DNA of 10,036 nt from Micrococcales bacterium (GTDB lineage Bacteria > Actinomycetota > Actinomycetes > Actinomycetales > Dermatophilaceae). The DNA lies in contig JAUNUZ010000020.1 in NCBI GenBank assembly GCA_030537915.1, positions 3,545 to 13,580 on the forward strand. Direction: 5' to 3'. A program made the position numbers and the translations under genes. Below, in pieces: positions 1 through 5,207 of this stretch (position 1 is the stretch's first letter; each line of letters starts with the position of its first letter). The notes below the pieces were generated by a model. That model saw only the letters and a program-made list of their open reading frames with translations, was not told the origin of the DNA and made no database searches.

Positions 1-58
1 CATGCACAAGCTGCCGATGAAGTGCCGCTTCGTCCAGCGTGAAGGAGGGGAGAACTGA
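1..58 (+). CDS. rplP: 50S ribosomal protein L16, C-terminal end (partial)
   Basis: Only the last 18 complete codons and the stop lie in the window; base 1 ends an earlier codon. The reading frame gives a tail containing HKLPMKCRF and ending in EGGEN. This matches the conserved C-terminus of L16, where an (A/L)HKLP(I/M)K segment is followed by a short variable tail. L16 is a large-subunit protein near the peptidyl-transferase centre and A-site tRNA. The stop TGA (56-58) shares its last base with the ATG of rpmC, the usual L16-L29 order in the S10 operon. The GGAGGGGAG run inside the last codons (43-51) also serves as the Shine-Dalgarno of rpmC. The call rests on a short peptide, but its position before L29 makes it nearly certain. 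Confidence 0.93.
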   Translation, partial: MHKLPMKCRFVQREGGEN

Positions 59-294
59 TGGCTGTCGGTAGCAAGGATCTGGCGCCTGAGGGTCTTCGCG
101 AGCTGTCTGACGACAGGCTCGTCGACGAGTTGGGCAAGGCCAAGGCAGAACTGTTCAACCTTCGGTTCCAGTCGGCCACCGGCCAGCTGGACAACCATGG
201 TCGGCTTAAGGCGGTCCGCAAGGATATCGCCCGCATCTACACGATCATGCGTGAGCGCGAGCTCAACATCGGCGGCCAGAAGTCGGTGAAGTGA
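58..294 (+). CDS. rpmC: 50S ribosomal protein L29
   Basis: Encodes a 78-residue protein. The L29 core is clear: [10 protein letters not shown], then [16 protein letters not shown] at about residues 29-44, then a basic second helix with the conserved [10 protein letters not shown](Y)T segment. These form the two-helix hairpin of the L29 fold, which sits at the exit of the peptide tunnel on the 50S subunit and helps form the docking site for trigger factor and SRP. The length is slightly above the E. coli protein (63 residues) because of short extensions at both ends, common in actinobacteria. The ATG overlaps the rplP stop by one base and has a strong purine-rich Shine-Dalgarno (GGAGGGGAG) just upstream. 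The TGA (292-294) lies almost on the start of rpsQ, so the two are probably translationally coupled. Confidence 0.97.
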   Translation: MAVGSKDLAPEGLRELSDDRLVDELGKAKAELFNLRFQSATGQLDNHGRLKAVRKDIARIYTIMRERELNIGGQKSVK

Positions 295-296
295 CG

Positions 297-587
297 ATGA
301 GTCAGCAGGAGAACAACGTGGCAACCGAGCAGACCGAGCGCAAGCACCGCAAGACCGCTCGCGGCTACGTCGTGTCCGACAAGATGGACAAGACCGTCGT
401 CGTCGAGGTCGAGGACCGCGTCAAGCACGCGCTCTACGGCAAGGTCTTGCGCCGCACGAGCCGCTTGAAGGTCCACGACGAGCAGAACGGCTGCGGCGTC
501 GGCGACCGCGTCCTCATCATGGAGACGCGCCCGCTCTCAGCGGGCAAGCGCTGGCGGATCGTCGAGATCCTCGAGAAGGCTAAGTAA
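297..587 (+). CDS. rpsQ: 30S ribosomal protein S17
   Basis: S17 is a primary 16S rRNA-binding protein of the 30S body with an OB fold. The conserved core is present: [20 protein letters not shown], then [19 protein letters not shown], then [20 protein letters not shown], ending in VEILEKAK. From ATG 297 the product is 96 residues. Three in-frame starts compete. GTG 291 overlaps the rpmC stop. ATG 297 gives an N-terminus beginning MSQQ, similar to the MSE-type starts I recall for actinobacterial S17. GTG 318 has the best Shine-Dalgarno (AGGAG at 307-311, 6-base spacer) and would give 89 residues. I chose 297 by remembered homology; 318 is a real alternative. The variable first 20 residues do not affect the identification. 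This is normally the last gene of the S10 operon. Confidence 0.95.
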   Translation: MSQQENNVATEQTERKHRKTARGYVVSDKMDKTVVVEVEDRVKHALYGKVLRRTSRLKVHDEQNGCGVGDRVLIMETRPLSAGKRWRIVEILEKAK

Positions 588-602
588 TCCAGTTCGGCAA
601 GG

Positions 603-625
603 CTTCGACGCGACACGCGTCGGAG
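603..625 (+). promoter_or_regulatory. 10-bp hairpin between rpsQ and rplN
   Basis: Bases 603-612 pair with 616-625 around a 3-base loop (ACA). The inner 7 bp (CGACGCG/CGCGTCG) are perfect and one G-T wobble sits in the outer part. It lies in the 68-base gap at the classical S10/spc operon boundary, 16 bases before the rplN Shine-Dalgarno. No T-run follows, so it is not a textbook intrinsic terminator. It could be an RNA-processing or attenuation element, or a pause site. Confidence 0.5.
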
Positions 626-655
626 AACCAGCACGACGATTAGGAGAGACAGACA

Positions 656-1024
656 GTGATCCAGCAGGAGTCGCGACTACGCGTCGCCGACAACACCGGT
701 GCCAAGGAGATCTTGTGCATCCGTGTTCTCGGCGGGTCCGGTCGCCGCTACGCCGGCATCGGCGACGTCATCGTCGCCACCGTCAAGGATGCGATCCCCG
801 GCGGAAACGTCAAGAAGGGTGACGTCGTCAAGGCCGTCATCGTTCGGACCAAGAAGGAGCGTCGCCGCGTCGACGGTTCCTACATCAAGTTCGACGAGAA
901 CGCCGCCGTCATCCTCAAGGCTGATGGCGACCCCCGTGGAACGCGCATCTTCGGCCCCGTCGGCCGCGAATTGCGTGAGAAGCGCTTCATGAAGATCATC
1001 TCGCTCGCGCCGGAGGTGCTGTAG
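656..1024 (+). CDS. rplN: 50S ribosomal protein L14
   Basis: Encodes 122 residues, the standard length of bacterial L14. It starts [18 protein letters not shown], the near-invariant L14 N-terminus. The central [12 protein letters not shown] segment with [13 protein letters not shown] carries the family signature, and the C-terminus has [14 protein letters not shown]14 binds 23S rRNA on the subunit interface, forms bridge B8 with 16S rRNA and is the docking site of the silencing factor RsfS. The start is GTG 656, supported by the AGGAG at 642-646 (9-base spacer) and by the invariant N-terminus. In E. coli this is the first gene of the spc operon. Here it is separated from rpsQ by 68 bases holding a hairpin, then followed after 3 bases by rplX. 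Confidence 0.98.
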   Translation: MIQQESRLRVADNTGAKEILCIRVLGGSGRRYAGIGDVIVATVKDAIPGGNVKKGDVVKAVIVRTKKERRRVDGSYIKFDENAAVILKADGDPRGTRIFGPVGRELREKRFMKIISLAPEVL

Positions 1025-1027
1025 CTC

Positions 1028-1393
1028 ATGGCAAAGATGAGGATTAAGAAGGGTGACCTCGTGCAGGTCATCACGGGTCGCAAGCAGGACAGGGGCGGCG
1101 ACCGAGGCAAGCAGGGCAAGGTCATCGACGTGTTCCCGGAGACCTCGCGCGTGCTGGTCGAGGGCATCAACCGCGTGCAGAAGCACACGCGTGCCGGTCA
1201 GAGCAGCGGCGGAAACCGCGCCGGAGGCATCCTGACCGTCGAGGCGCCGATCCACGTGAGCAACGTGGCGATCGTCGACCCGGAGACCAAGAAGCCAACC
1301 CGGGTGCGCATCCGCACCGAGCAGGTCGAGCGTGGCGAACGGACGAAGACCGCGCGTATCCGCGTCGCCGTCGGCTCCGGGAAGGACATCTGA
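1028..1393 (+). CDS. rplX: 50S ribosomal protein L24
   Basis: Encodes 121 residues. The N-terminal KOW motif is visible at about residues 5-35, with [12 protein letters not shown] and a [14 protein letters not shown] segment. It is followed by [12 protein letters not shown] and [20 protein letters not shown], all typical of L24. L24 is an early assembly-initiating protein that binds domain I of 23S rRNA near the tunnel exit. Compared with E. coli L24 (104 residues) it carries a short insertion after GRKQ (about residues 18-24) and a longer C-terminal tail. ATG 1028 has GGAGG at 1012-1016, inside the last codons of rplN. An in-frame ATG at 1037 is less likely given the MAKM(R/K)IKKGD pattern of the family. 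The stop overlaps the rplE start by one base. Confidence 0.97.
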   Translation: MAKMRIKKGDLVQVITGRKQDRGGDRGKQGKVIDVFPETSRVLVEGINRVQKHTRAGQSSGGNRAGGILTVEAPIHVSNVAIVDPETKKPTRVRIRTEQVERGERTKTARIRVAVGSGKDI

Positions 1394-1983
1394 TGACCGA
1401 CACCACCATCGAGTTGCAGGACGAGCGGGCCGCCGTCCCGGCTCCACGTCTGCGCACCCGCTACGCGCAGGAGATCAAGCCGGCGCTACTGAGCGACTTC
1501 GGCTACGGCAACGTCATGCAGGTGCCCGGCGTCGCCAAGGTCGTGGTCAACATGGGCGTCGGCGAGGCGGCCAAGGACTCCAAGCGGATCGAGGGCGCCG
1601 TGCGCGACCTCACCGCGATCACGGGCCAGAAGCCGGTCGTCACCAAGGCCCGCAAGTCGATCGCGCAGTTCAAGCTGCGCGAGGGGATGCCGATCGGCGC
1701 GCACGTCACGCTGCGCGGGGATCGCATGTGGGAATTCCTGGACCGTCTCGTATCCGTGGCGCTGCCGCGAATCCGTGACTTCCGCGGTCTGTCCCCCAAG
1801 CAGTTCGACGGCCGCGGCAACTACACCTTCGGTCTCAACGAGCAGTCGATGTTCTACGAGATCGACCAGGATCGCGTCGACTTCGTGCGCGGTATGGACA
1901 TCACGGTCGTCACCACGGCCATCAACGACGACGAGGGCCGTGCGCTGCTGCGCAAGCTCGGATTCCCGTTCAAGGAGAACTGA
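1393..1983 (+). CDS. rplE: 50S ribosomal protein L5
   Basis: Encodes 196 residues. The conserved L5 features are present: [20 protein letters not shown] near the N-terminus, [47 protein letters not shown], and a C-terminal [19 protein letters not shown]5 binds 5S rRNA and 23S rRNA in the central protuberance and contacts P-site tRNA and S13. The protein is longer than E. coli L5 (179) because of about 17 extra N-terminal residues ([13 protein letters not shown] and on), a common actinobacterial extension. The ATG shares a base with the rplX TGA, so it is translationally coupled. In E. coli the S8 repressor site lies around this gene start; the overlapped junction here leaves no intergenic room for an equivalent element. 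Confidence 0.98.
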   Translation: MTDTTIELQDERAAVPAPRLRTRYAQEIKPALLSDFGYGNVMQVPGVAKVVVNMGVGEAAKDSKRIEGAVRDLTAITGQKPVVTKARKSIAQFKLREGMPIGAHVTLRGDRMWEFLDRLVSVALPRIRDFRGLSPKQFDGRGNYTFGLNEQSMFYEIDQDRVDFVRGMDITVVTTAINDDEGRALLRKLGFPFKEN

Positions 1984-1985
1984 TC

Positions 1986-2171
1986 GTGGCCAAGACCGCA
2001 CTGATCAACAAGGCGAACGCCAAGCCCAAGTTCAAGGTCCGCGGATACACCCGCTGCCAGCGCTGTGGCCGCCCGCACTCCGTCTACCGCAAGTTCGGCC
2101 TGTGCCGAGTGTGCCTGCGGGAGATGGCCCACCGCGGTGAGCTGCCTGGCGTCACGAAGAGCAGCTGGTAA
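1986..2171 (+). CDS. rpsZ: 30S ribosomal protein S14, type Z (zinc-binding, 61 residues)
   Basis: Encodes 61 residues, the length of the short zinc-binding S14 class. The zinc ribbon is intact: C24-x2-C27 and C40-x2-C43, framed by [20 protein letters not shown] and [17 protein letters not shown], with the family ending KSSW. S14 sits in the 30S head near the A site and S3/S10. The start is GTG 1986, two bases after the rplE stop, with AAGGAG at 1972-1977 as Shine-Dalgarno. Many actinobacteria also carry a longer zinc-free S14 paralogue elsewhere, often under zinc-dependent repression; none is in this window. A hairpin overlaps the stop codon and a 112-base gap follows. Confidence 0.98.
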   Translation: MAKTALINKANAKPKFKVRGYTRCQRCGRPHSVYRKFGLCRVCLREMAHRGELPGVTKSSW

Positions 2172-2183
2172 TCCAGCTCTGCT
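2160..2183 (+). promoter_or_regulatory. Hairpin overlapping the rpsZ stop codon
   Basis: AGCAG-CTGG (2160-2168) pairs with CCAG (2173-2176) and CTGCT (2179-2183), leaving a CT bulge and a TAAT loop. The rpsZ stop TAA (2169-2171) sits in the loop. There is no T-run after it. It may act as a 3' end or processing structure, or be incidental. Confidence 0.35.
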
Positions 2184-2283
2184 GTAGCAAGCCTTTACAC
2201 GACCACTGTTATTGACACACCGTAGGTCGCTCGCGCCGCACCGGCGCGCAGTGAAACCCCGGTGAGGAAGGGCTAGAGCCCAC
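2172..2283 (+). promoter_or_regulatory. rpsZ-rpsH intergenic gap with GC-rich stem-loop
   Basis: This 112-base gap interrupts an otherwise tight operon. It contains a perfect 6-bp stem CGCGCC/GGCGCG (2232-2237 with 2243-2248, 5-base loop). A small GGGC/GCCC stem (2270-2273 with 2278-2281) lies between the rpsH Shine-Dalgarno and its ATG. A TTGACA hexamer at 2212-2217 looks like a -35 box, but no -10-like sequence is found 16-19 bases downstream, so I do not call a promoter. The gap may carry an internal regulatory or processing site. Confidence 0.35.
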
Positions 2284-2682
2284 ATGACGATGACCGACCC
2301 GATTGCGGACATGCTGACCCGCGTCCGGAACGCCAATTCGGCGCACCACGACCTTGTCTCCATGCCGTTCTCGAAGTTGAAGTCCAATATCGCGGACATC
2401 CTGACCAGCGAGGGTTACATCGCGGGATGGCGCGTCGAGGACGCTGAGGTGGGCAAGACGCTCACCGTAGACCTGAAGTACGGCCCGAATCGGGAGCGCT
2501 CGATCTCCGGTGTGCGCCGCGTGTCCAAGCCCGGACTGCGCGTTTACGCCAAGTCGACGAACCTGCCCCGGGTCCTCGGTGGCCTGGGTGTGGCGATCAT
2601 CTCCACATCCTCCGGGCTGCTCACGGACAAGCAGGCCGCTCAGAAGGGCGTAGGTGGGGAAGTCCTCGCCTACGTCTGGTAA
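2284..2682 (+). CDS. rpsH: 30S ribosomal protein S8
   Basis: Encodes 132 residues, the standard S8 length. The N-terminus [17 protein letters not shown] is the conserved first helix. [19 protein letters not shown] follows, and the C-terminal signature [12 protein letters not shown] with [11 protein letters not shown] is intact. S8 is a primary 16S rRNA-binding protein of the central domain. In E. coli it also represses its own operon by binding spc mRNA. ATG 2284 is preceded by GAGGAAGG (2264-2271), rather far from the start; a small stem (2270-2281) could bring the two closer. ATG 2290 is an alternative two codons inside. The [11 protein letters not shown] form is what I recall for actinobacteria, so I keep 2284. 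Confidence 0.97.
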   Translation: MTMTDPIADMLTRVRNANSAHHDLVSMPFSKLKSNIADILTSEGYIAGWRVEDAEVGKTLTVDLKYGPNRERSISGVRRVSKPGLRVYAKSTNLPRVLGGLGVAIISTSSGLLTDKQAAQKGVGGEVLAYVW

Positions 2683-2711
2683 CCCGGACACACGGCAGGA
2701 GGAGAGCAGAC

Positions 2712-3251
2712 ATGTCCCGCATCGGACGACTCCCCGTCACCGTGCCCTCGGGCGTCGACGTGACGATTGACGGCCAGGCCGTCGCAGTCAAGGGCCCGAA
2801 GGGAACGCTGGCACTTGACGTCAGCGAGCCCATCATGGTTGCCCGCGGCGACGAAGGGGCGATCGAAGTCAGCCGGCCCGACAATGAGCGCGAATCTCGC
2901 TCGTTGCATGGCCTGACCCGCTCGCTCATCGCCAACATGGTCGAGGGCGTGACCAACGGCTTCGAGAAGAAGCTCGAGATCTATGGCACCGGTTACCGCG
3001 TACAGAACAAGGGCGGCAATCTGGAATTCGCGCTCGGCTACAGCCACCCCATCACGGTGGCCGCGCCTGAGGGCATCACCTTCACAGTCGAGGCCCCGAC
3101 CCGCTTCGCGGTCCAGGGCATAGACAAGCAGCTCGTCGGCGAGGTGGCTGCGAACATTCGCAAGCTACGTAAGCCCGACCCCTACAAGGGCAAGGGCGTC
3201 CGCTACGCCGGCGAGCAGATCCGCCGCAAGGTCGGAAAGGCTGGTAAGTAA
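2712..3251 (+). CDS. rplF: 50S ribosomal protein L6
   Basis: Encodes 179 residues, the usual L6 length. The start [16 protein letters not shown] and the [11 protein letters not shown] segment form the first of two tandem L6 domains. The second domain carries the signature [14 protein letters not shown] near residues 155-168, followed by a basic tail. L6 lies at the base of the L7/L12 stalk by the sarcin-ricin loop and supports elongation-factor GTPase function. ATG 2712 has an excellent Shine-Dalgarno, AGGAGGA at 2697-2703. The gap from rpsH is 29 bases and the gap to rplR is 3 bases. Confidence 0.98.
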   Translation: MSRIGRLPVTVPSGVDVTIDGQAVAVKGPKGTLALDVSEPIMVARGDEGAIEVSRPDNERESRSLHGLTRSLIANMVEGVTNGFEKKLEIYGTGYRVQNKGGNLEFALGYSHPITVAAPEGITFTVEAPTRFAVQGIDKQLVGEVAANIRKLRKPDPYKGKGVRYAGEQIRRKVGKAGK

Positions 3252-3254
3252 GCG

Positions 3255-3629
3255 ATGGCACTCACCATCAAGCGCGCCAGGAGCAAGAGCGCGGCTCGCG
3301 GCCGCCGTCATGCCCGCCTGCGCAAGAAGATCGCCGGCACCACGATCCGTCCGCGCCTCGTCGTGTCGCGCAGCACCCGGCACGTTTTCGTGCAGGTTAT
3401 CGACGACACCGTCGGCAAGACGCTCGCGAGCGCCTCGACGATGGAAGTTGATCTGCGCTCGTTCGATGGCGACAAGACCGCCAAAGCGCGCAAGGTCGGC
3501 GAGCTGGTCGGCGCTCGGGCCAAGGAGGCCGGTGTCGAGGAGGTCGTGTTCGACCGCGGCGGTAGCAAGTACCACGGCCGGATCGCCGCCATCGCCGATG
3601 GCGCCCGCGAGGCAGGGTTGTCCCTGTGA
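3255..3629 (+). CDS. rplR: 50S ribosomal protein L18
   Basis: Encodes 124 residues. The basic N-terminus is typical of L18, with [15 protein letters not shown] and then [20 protein letters not shown]. The C-terminal [26 protein letters not shown] is the best-conserved L18 block (FDRGG-YHGR-A-A--AREAGL). L18 binds 5S rRNA together with L5 and L25/CTC and mediates its joining to 23S rRNA in the central protuberance. ATG 3255 follows the rplF stop after 3 bases, with a modest GGAAAGG (3234-3240) upstream, so coupling with rplF is likely. The stop is followed by a 31-base gap to rpsE. Confidence 0.97.
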   Translation: MALTIKRARSKSAARGRRHARLRKKIAGTTIRPRLVVSRSTRHVFVQVIDDTVGKTLASASTMEVDLRSFDGDKTAKARKVGELVGARAKEAGVEEVVFDRGGSKYHGRIAAIADGAREAGLSL

Positions 3630-3660
3630 GCGCCGACAACTTCGGAAAGAGGAACCACTG

Positions 3661-4299
3661 ATGGCTGGACCCCAGCGTCGAGGCACCGGCGCCACCGAGG
3701 GTGGCGGCGCCGACCGGGCCGGCGGCCGCGGCGGAGAGCGTCGTGACCGCGACAACCGTCGCGGTGGCGCCGACGATCGCAACCAGTACATGGAGCGCGT
3801 CGTCACGATCAACCGCGTCTCCAAGGTCGTCCAGGGTGGGCGTCGCTTCAGCTTCACCGCGCTGGTCGTCGTCGGGGACGGCGACGGCACCGTGGGTGTC
3901 GGTTACGGCAAGGCCAAGGAGGTGCCCGCCGCGATCGCCAAGGGCATCGAGGGCGCCAAGAAGTCCTTCTTCAAGGTGCCGCGCATTCAGGGCACGATCC
4001 CACACCCTGTCCAGGGGGAGGCCGCGGCCGGCGTCGTCCTGCTGCGTCCGGCCGCTCCCGGTACCGGTGTCATCGCCGGTGGACCGGTCCGGGCCGTGCT
4101 TGAGTGCGCGGGCATCCACGACGTGCTCTCCAAGTCTCTGGGCTCGGACAACGCGATCAACATCGTGCACGCGACCGTACAGGCGCTCAAGGATCTCGAG
4201 CGTCCCGAGGAAGTCGCGGCCCGTCGCGGCCTGCCGCTGGAGGATGTTGCTCCAGCCGCGATGCTGCGCGCCCGTGCCGCGGGAATGGGTGCGTCATGA
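3661..4299 (+). CDS. rpsE: 30S ribosomal protein S5 with Gly/Arg-rich N-terminal extension
   Basis: Encodes 212 residues from ATG 3661, which has AGAGG at 3648-3652 and follows the rplR stop. The frame stays open upstream through rplR, but that is a shadow. The S5 core starts near residue 43 ([14 protein letters not shown]). It includes the signature [20 protein letters not shown] and [16 protein letters not shown], then [27 protein letters not shown]5 is a 30S body protein at the mRNA entry channel that supports decoding accuracy and helicase activity. Residues 1-42 form a low-complexity, Gly/Arg-rich extension with several RGG-like steps, absent from E. coli S5 (about 166 residues) but of a kind known in actinobacteria. 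The stop overlaps rpmD by 4 bases (ATGA). Confidence 0.98.
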   Translation: MAGPQRRGTGATEGGGADRAGGRGGERRDRDNRRGGADDRNQYMERVVTINRVSKVVQGGRRFSFTALVVVGDGDGTVGVGYGKAKEVPAAIAKGIEGAKKSFFKVPRIQGTIPHPVQGEAAAGVVLLRPAAPGTGVIAGGPVRAVLECAGIHDVLSKSLGSDNAINIVHATVQALKDLERPEEVAARRGLPLEDVAPAAMLRARAAGMGAS

Positions 4300-4478
4300 C
4301 CCGTCTCAAGGTGACCCAGACTCGTTCGGAGATCGGGGGCAAGCGCAACCACCGGGAGACGCTGCGCACCCTGGGCCTCAAGCGCATCGGCGACTCCGTC
4401 GTCAAGGAGGACCGCCCGGAGTTCCGGGGAATGGTCCGCACGGTGACCCACCTGGTCTCCGTCGAGGAGGTTGACTGA
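4296..4478 (+). CDS. rpmD: 50S ribosomal protein L30
   Basis: Encodes 60 residues, the normal L30 size. The family pattern is clear: [20 protein letters not shown], then [16 protein letters not shown] and [17 protein letters not shown]30 is a small 50S protein binding domain II of 23S rRNA; it is present in most but not all bacteria. ATG 4296 lies in an ATGA overlap with the rpsE stop, indicating translational coupling. A longer reading frame opens upstream at 4104, but the residues before MTRLKV are an rpsE shadow. GAGGAGG near the 3' end (4464-4470) serves as the Shine-Dalgarno for rplO. Confidence 0.97.
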   Translation: MTRLKVTQTRSEIGGKRNHRETLRTLGLKRIGDSVVKEDRPEFRGMVRTVTHLVSVEEVD

Positions 4479-4480
4479 CC

Positions 4481-4966
4481 ATGGCAGAGAACGTCACTGA
4501 AGGGTCCGCCCGCACCGGCGACCCCAAGCTGCTCAAGGTGCACCACCTGCGTCCCGCCCCGGGAGCCAAGACCGCCAAGACCCGAGTGGGTCGCGGTGAG
4601 GGCAGCAAGGGCAAGACGGCCGGTCGCGGCACCAAGGGCACGAAGGCTCGGTACCAGGTGCCGGCGCGCTTCGAGGGTGGCCAGATGCCGTTGCACATGC
4701 GGCTGCCCAAGTTGCGCGGGTTCACCAACCGCTTCCGCACCGAGTACCAGGTCGTCAACCTCGACCGGCTCAGTGCGCTGTATCCCGACGGCGGTGAGGT
4801 CACCGCCGAGGATCTGGCGGTCCGCGGCGCGGTCCGCAAGGGCCACCTCGTCAAGGTCCTCGGCGACGGCGACTTGAGTGTCCAGGTGAACATCTCGGCG
4901 CACAAGTTCTCGGCCTCCGCCAAGGAGAAGATCGAGGCTGCGGGTGGCACCGTAACGGTGCTCTGA
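4481..4966 (+). CDS. rplO: 50S ribosomal protein L15
   Basis: Encodes 161 residues. After a variable N-terminus comes the conserved glycine/lysine-rich rRNA-binding region: [13 protein letters not shown], then [40 protein letters not shown] and PKLRGFTNR. The C-terminal globular domain ends with [15 protein letters not shown], the L15 signature region. L15 is a late-assembly 50S protein. It is a little longer than E. coli L15 (144) because of N-terminal residues [16 protein letters not shown] 4481 has GAGGAGG at 4464-4470. The last codons carry a small perfect hairpin (4947-4952 with 4956-4961). A long structured gap then separates rplO from secY. Confidence 0.98.
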   Translation: MAENVTEGSARTGDPKLLKVHHLRPAPGAKTAKTRVGRGEGSKGKTAGRGTKGTKARYQVPARFEGGQMPLHMRLPKLRGFTNRFRTEYQVVNLDRLSALYPDGGEVTAEDLAVRGAVRKGHLVKVLGDGDLSVQVNISAHKFSASAKEKIEAAGGTVTVL

Positions 4967-4983
4967 GGCTCACGTTCGAACGA

Positions 4984-5046
4984 TTGACAGGTATCGGCCG
5001 GCTCGCGCATCGCGGGAAGACCCCGCGGAGGCGGGCCGGCCGTCAA
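4984..5046 (+). repeat. Nested inverted repeat downstream of rplO
   Basis: There are three nested pairings. The outer one is TTGAC (4984-4988) with GTCAA (5042-5046). The middle one is GGCCGGC (4996-5002) with GCCGGCC (5035-5041). The inner one is CGCGGG (5011-5016) with CCCGCG (5022-5027) around a 5-base loop. No T-run follows directly. It is probably the 3' end structure of the rplO transcript, acting with the hairpin at 5061-5090, though a DNA-level role is possible. Confidence 0.5.
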
Positions 5047-5060
5047 CCACACGCATCCCG

Positions 5061-5103
5061 CCCCGGGCGCCGGAGGAACCGGCACCGGGGTGTTATCGTT
5101 TTA
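5061..5103 (+). terminator. Candidate intrinsic terminator between rplO and secY
   Basis: CCCCGG (5061-5066) pairs with CCGGGG (5085-5090) and GCCGG (5069-5073) pairs with CCGGC (5079-5083). The 5-base loop is AGGAA. A T-rich tail follows (TGTTATCGTTTTA, 5091-5103), with eight T in the first twelve bases. This is the most terminator-like element in the window and lies just where an operon break before secY is plausible. The tail is interrupted, so termination may be partial. A promoter-like motif overlaps it. Confidence 0.5.
5075..5100 (+). promoter_or_regulatory. ECF-sigma-like promoter motif upstream of secY
   Basis: GGAACC (5075-5080) is followed after 16 bases by CGTT (5097-5100). This resembles the GGAAC(C)-N16/17-CGTT promoters used by actinobacterial ECF sigma factors (SigE/SigH/SigR class). 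A second reading is an extended -10, TGTTATCGT (5091-5099), for the housekeeping sigma, without a good -35. Either would start an RNA near 5106-5110 and leave a leader of about 90 bases before secY. The motif is short and overlaps the terminator-like hairpin, so chance is possible. Confidence 0.3.
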
Positions 5104-5117
5104 GGGGAGAATCTGTC

Positions 5118-5207
5118 ATGAGCGGGTCACTCACTCGCGCAATCGCTTTGAAGTGCCGCTTGGCCGCTGGACGCGGCGCGGTCGAGCATCAGGAGGATCA
5201 GTGCTGA
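5118..5207 (+). CDS. Possible 29-residue leader ORF upstream of secY
   Basis: An ATG at 5118 opens 29 codons ending in TGA at 5205-5207, so it overlaps the secY GTG start (5201) by 7 bases in another frame. AGGGGAGA (5103-5110) lies 7 bases before the ATG and is a fair Shine-Dalgarno. The peptide begins MSGSLTRAIALKCRL and ends EDQC; it has no membrane segment and I recognise no family. If translated, it would couple to secY by stop-start overlap. Third-position G+C (about 70%) looks lower than in the neighbouring genes, so the coding case is weak. If transcription starts near 5106, part of this Shine-Dalgarno is lost. Confidence 0.25.
   Translation: MSGSLTRAIALKCRLAAGRGAVEHQEDQC

Noticed and set aside
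1380..1400. S8 repressor site at the start of rplE as in E. coli
   Set aside because: rplX and rplE overlap by one base and I see no helix with an internal loop resembling the 16S rRNA S8 site there.
677..1447. Long antisense open frame (256 codons) across rplN and rplX
   Set aside because: It lies wholly opposite two certain genes and resembles the stop-poor antisense frames common in GC-rich DNA. The translation shows Asp/Leu/Val/Ala/Arg-rich low-complexity sequence and no family.
2212..2217. TTGACA as a -35 box of a promoter before rpsH
   Set aside because: At 16-19 bases downstream only GC-rich hairpin sequence is found, with no TANNNT-like -10.
3397..4170. Antisense open frame (257 codons) opposite rplR and rpsE
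   Set aside because: Shadow of two well-conserved sense genes; biased composition and no recognisable motif.
3310..4299. Apparent 329-residue fusion reading from inside rplR into rpsE
   Set aside because: The first 117 codons are rplR out of frame. The rpsE ATG at 3661 with its Shine-Dalgarno and the S5 family length set the real start.
4973..4982. CGTTCGAACG palindrome after the rplO stop, considered as a LexA-type site
   Set aside because: Actinobacterial LexA boxes need GAAC and GTTC half-sites in the other order with a 4-base spacer. A 10-base palindrome alone is expected by chance.
4984..4989. TTGACA as a -35 box after rplO
   Set aside because: No -10 at normal spacing. The bases are better explained as the outer arm of an inverted repeat with GTCAA at 5042-5046.
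5153..5200. Upstream in-frame ATG for secY adding 16 residues
   Set aside because: The added residues are Arg/Gly-rich and not like SecY, and no Shine-Dalgarno precedes it. GTG 5201 has AGGAGG and gives the canonical N-terminus.
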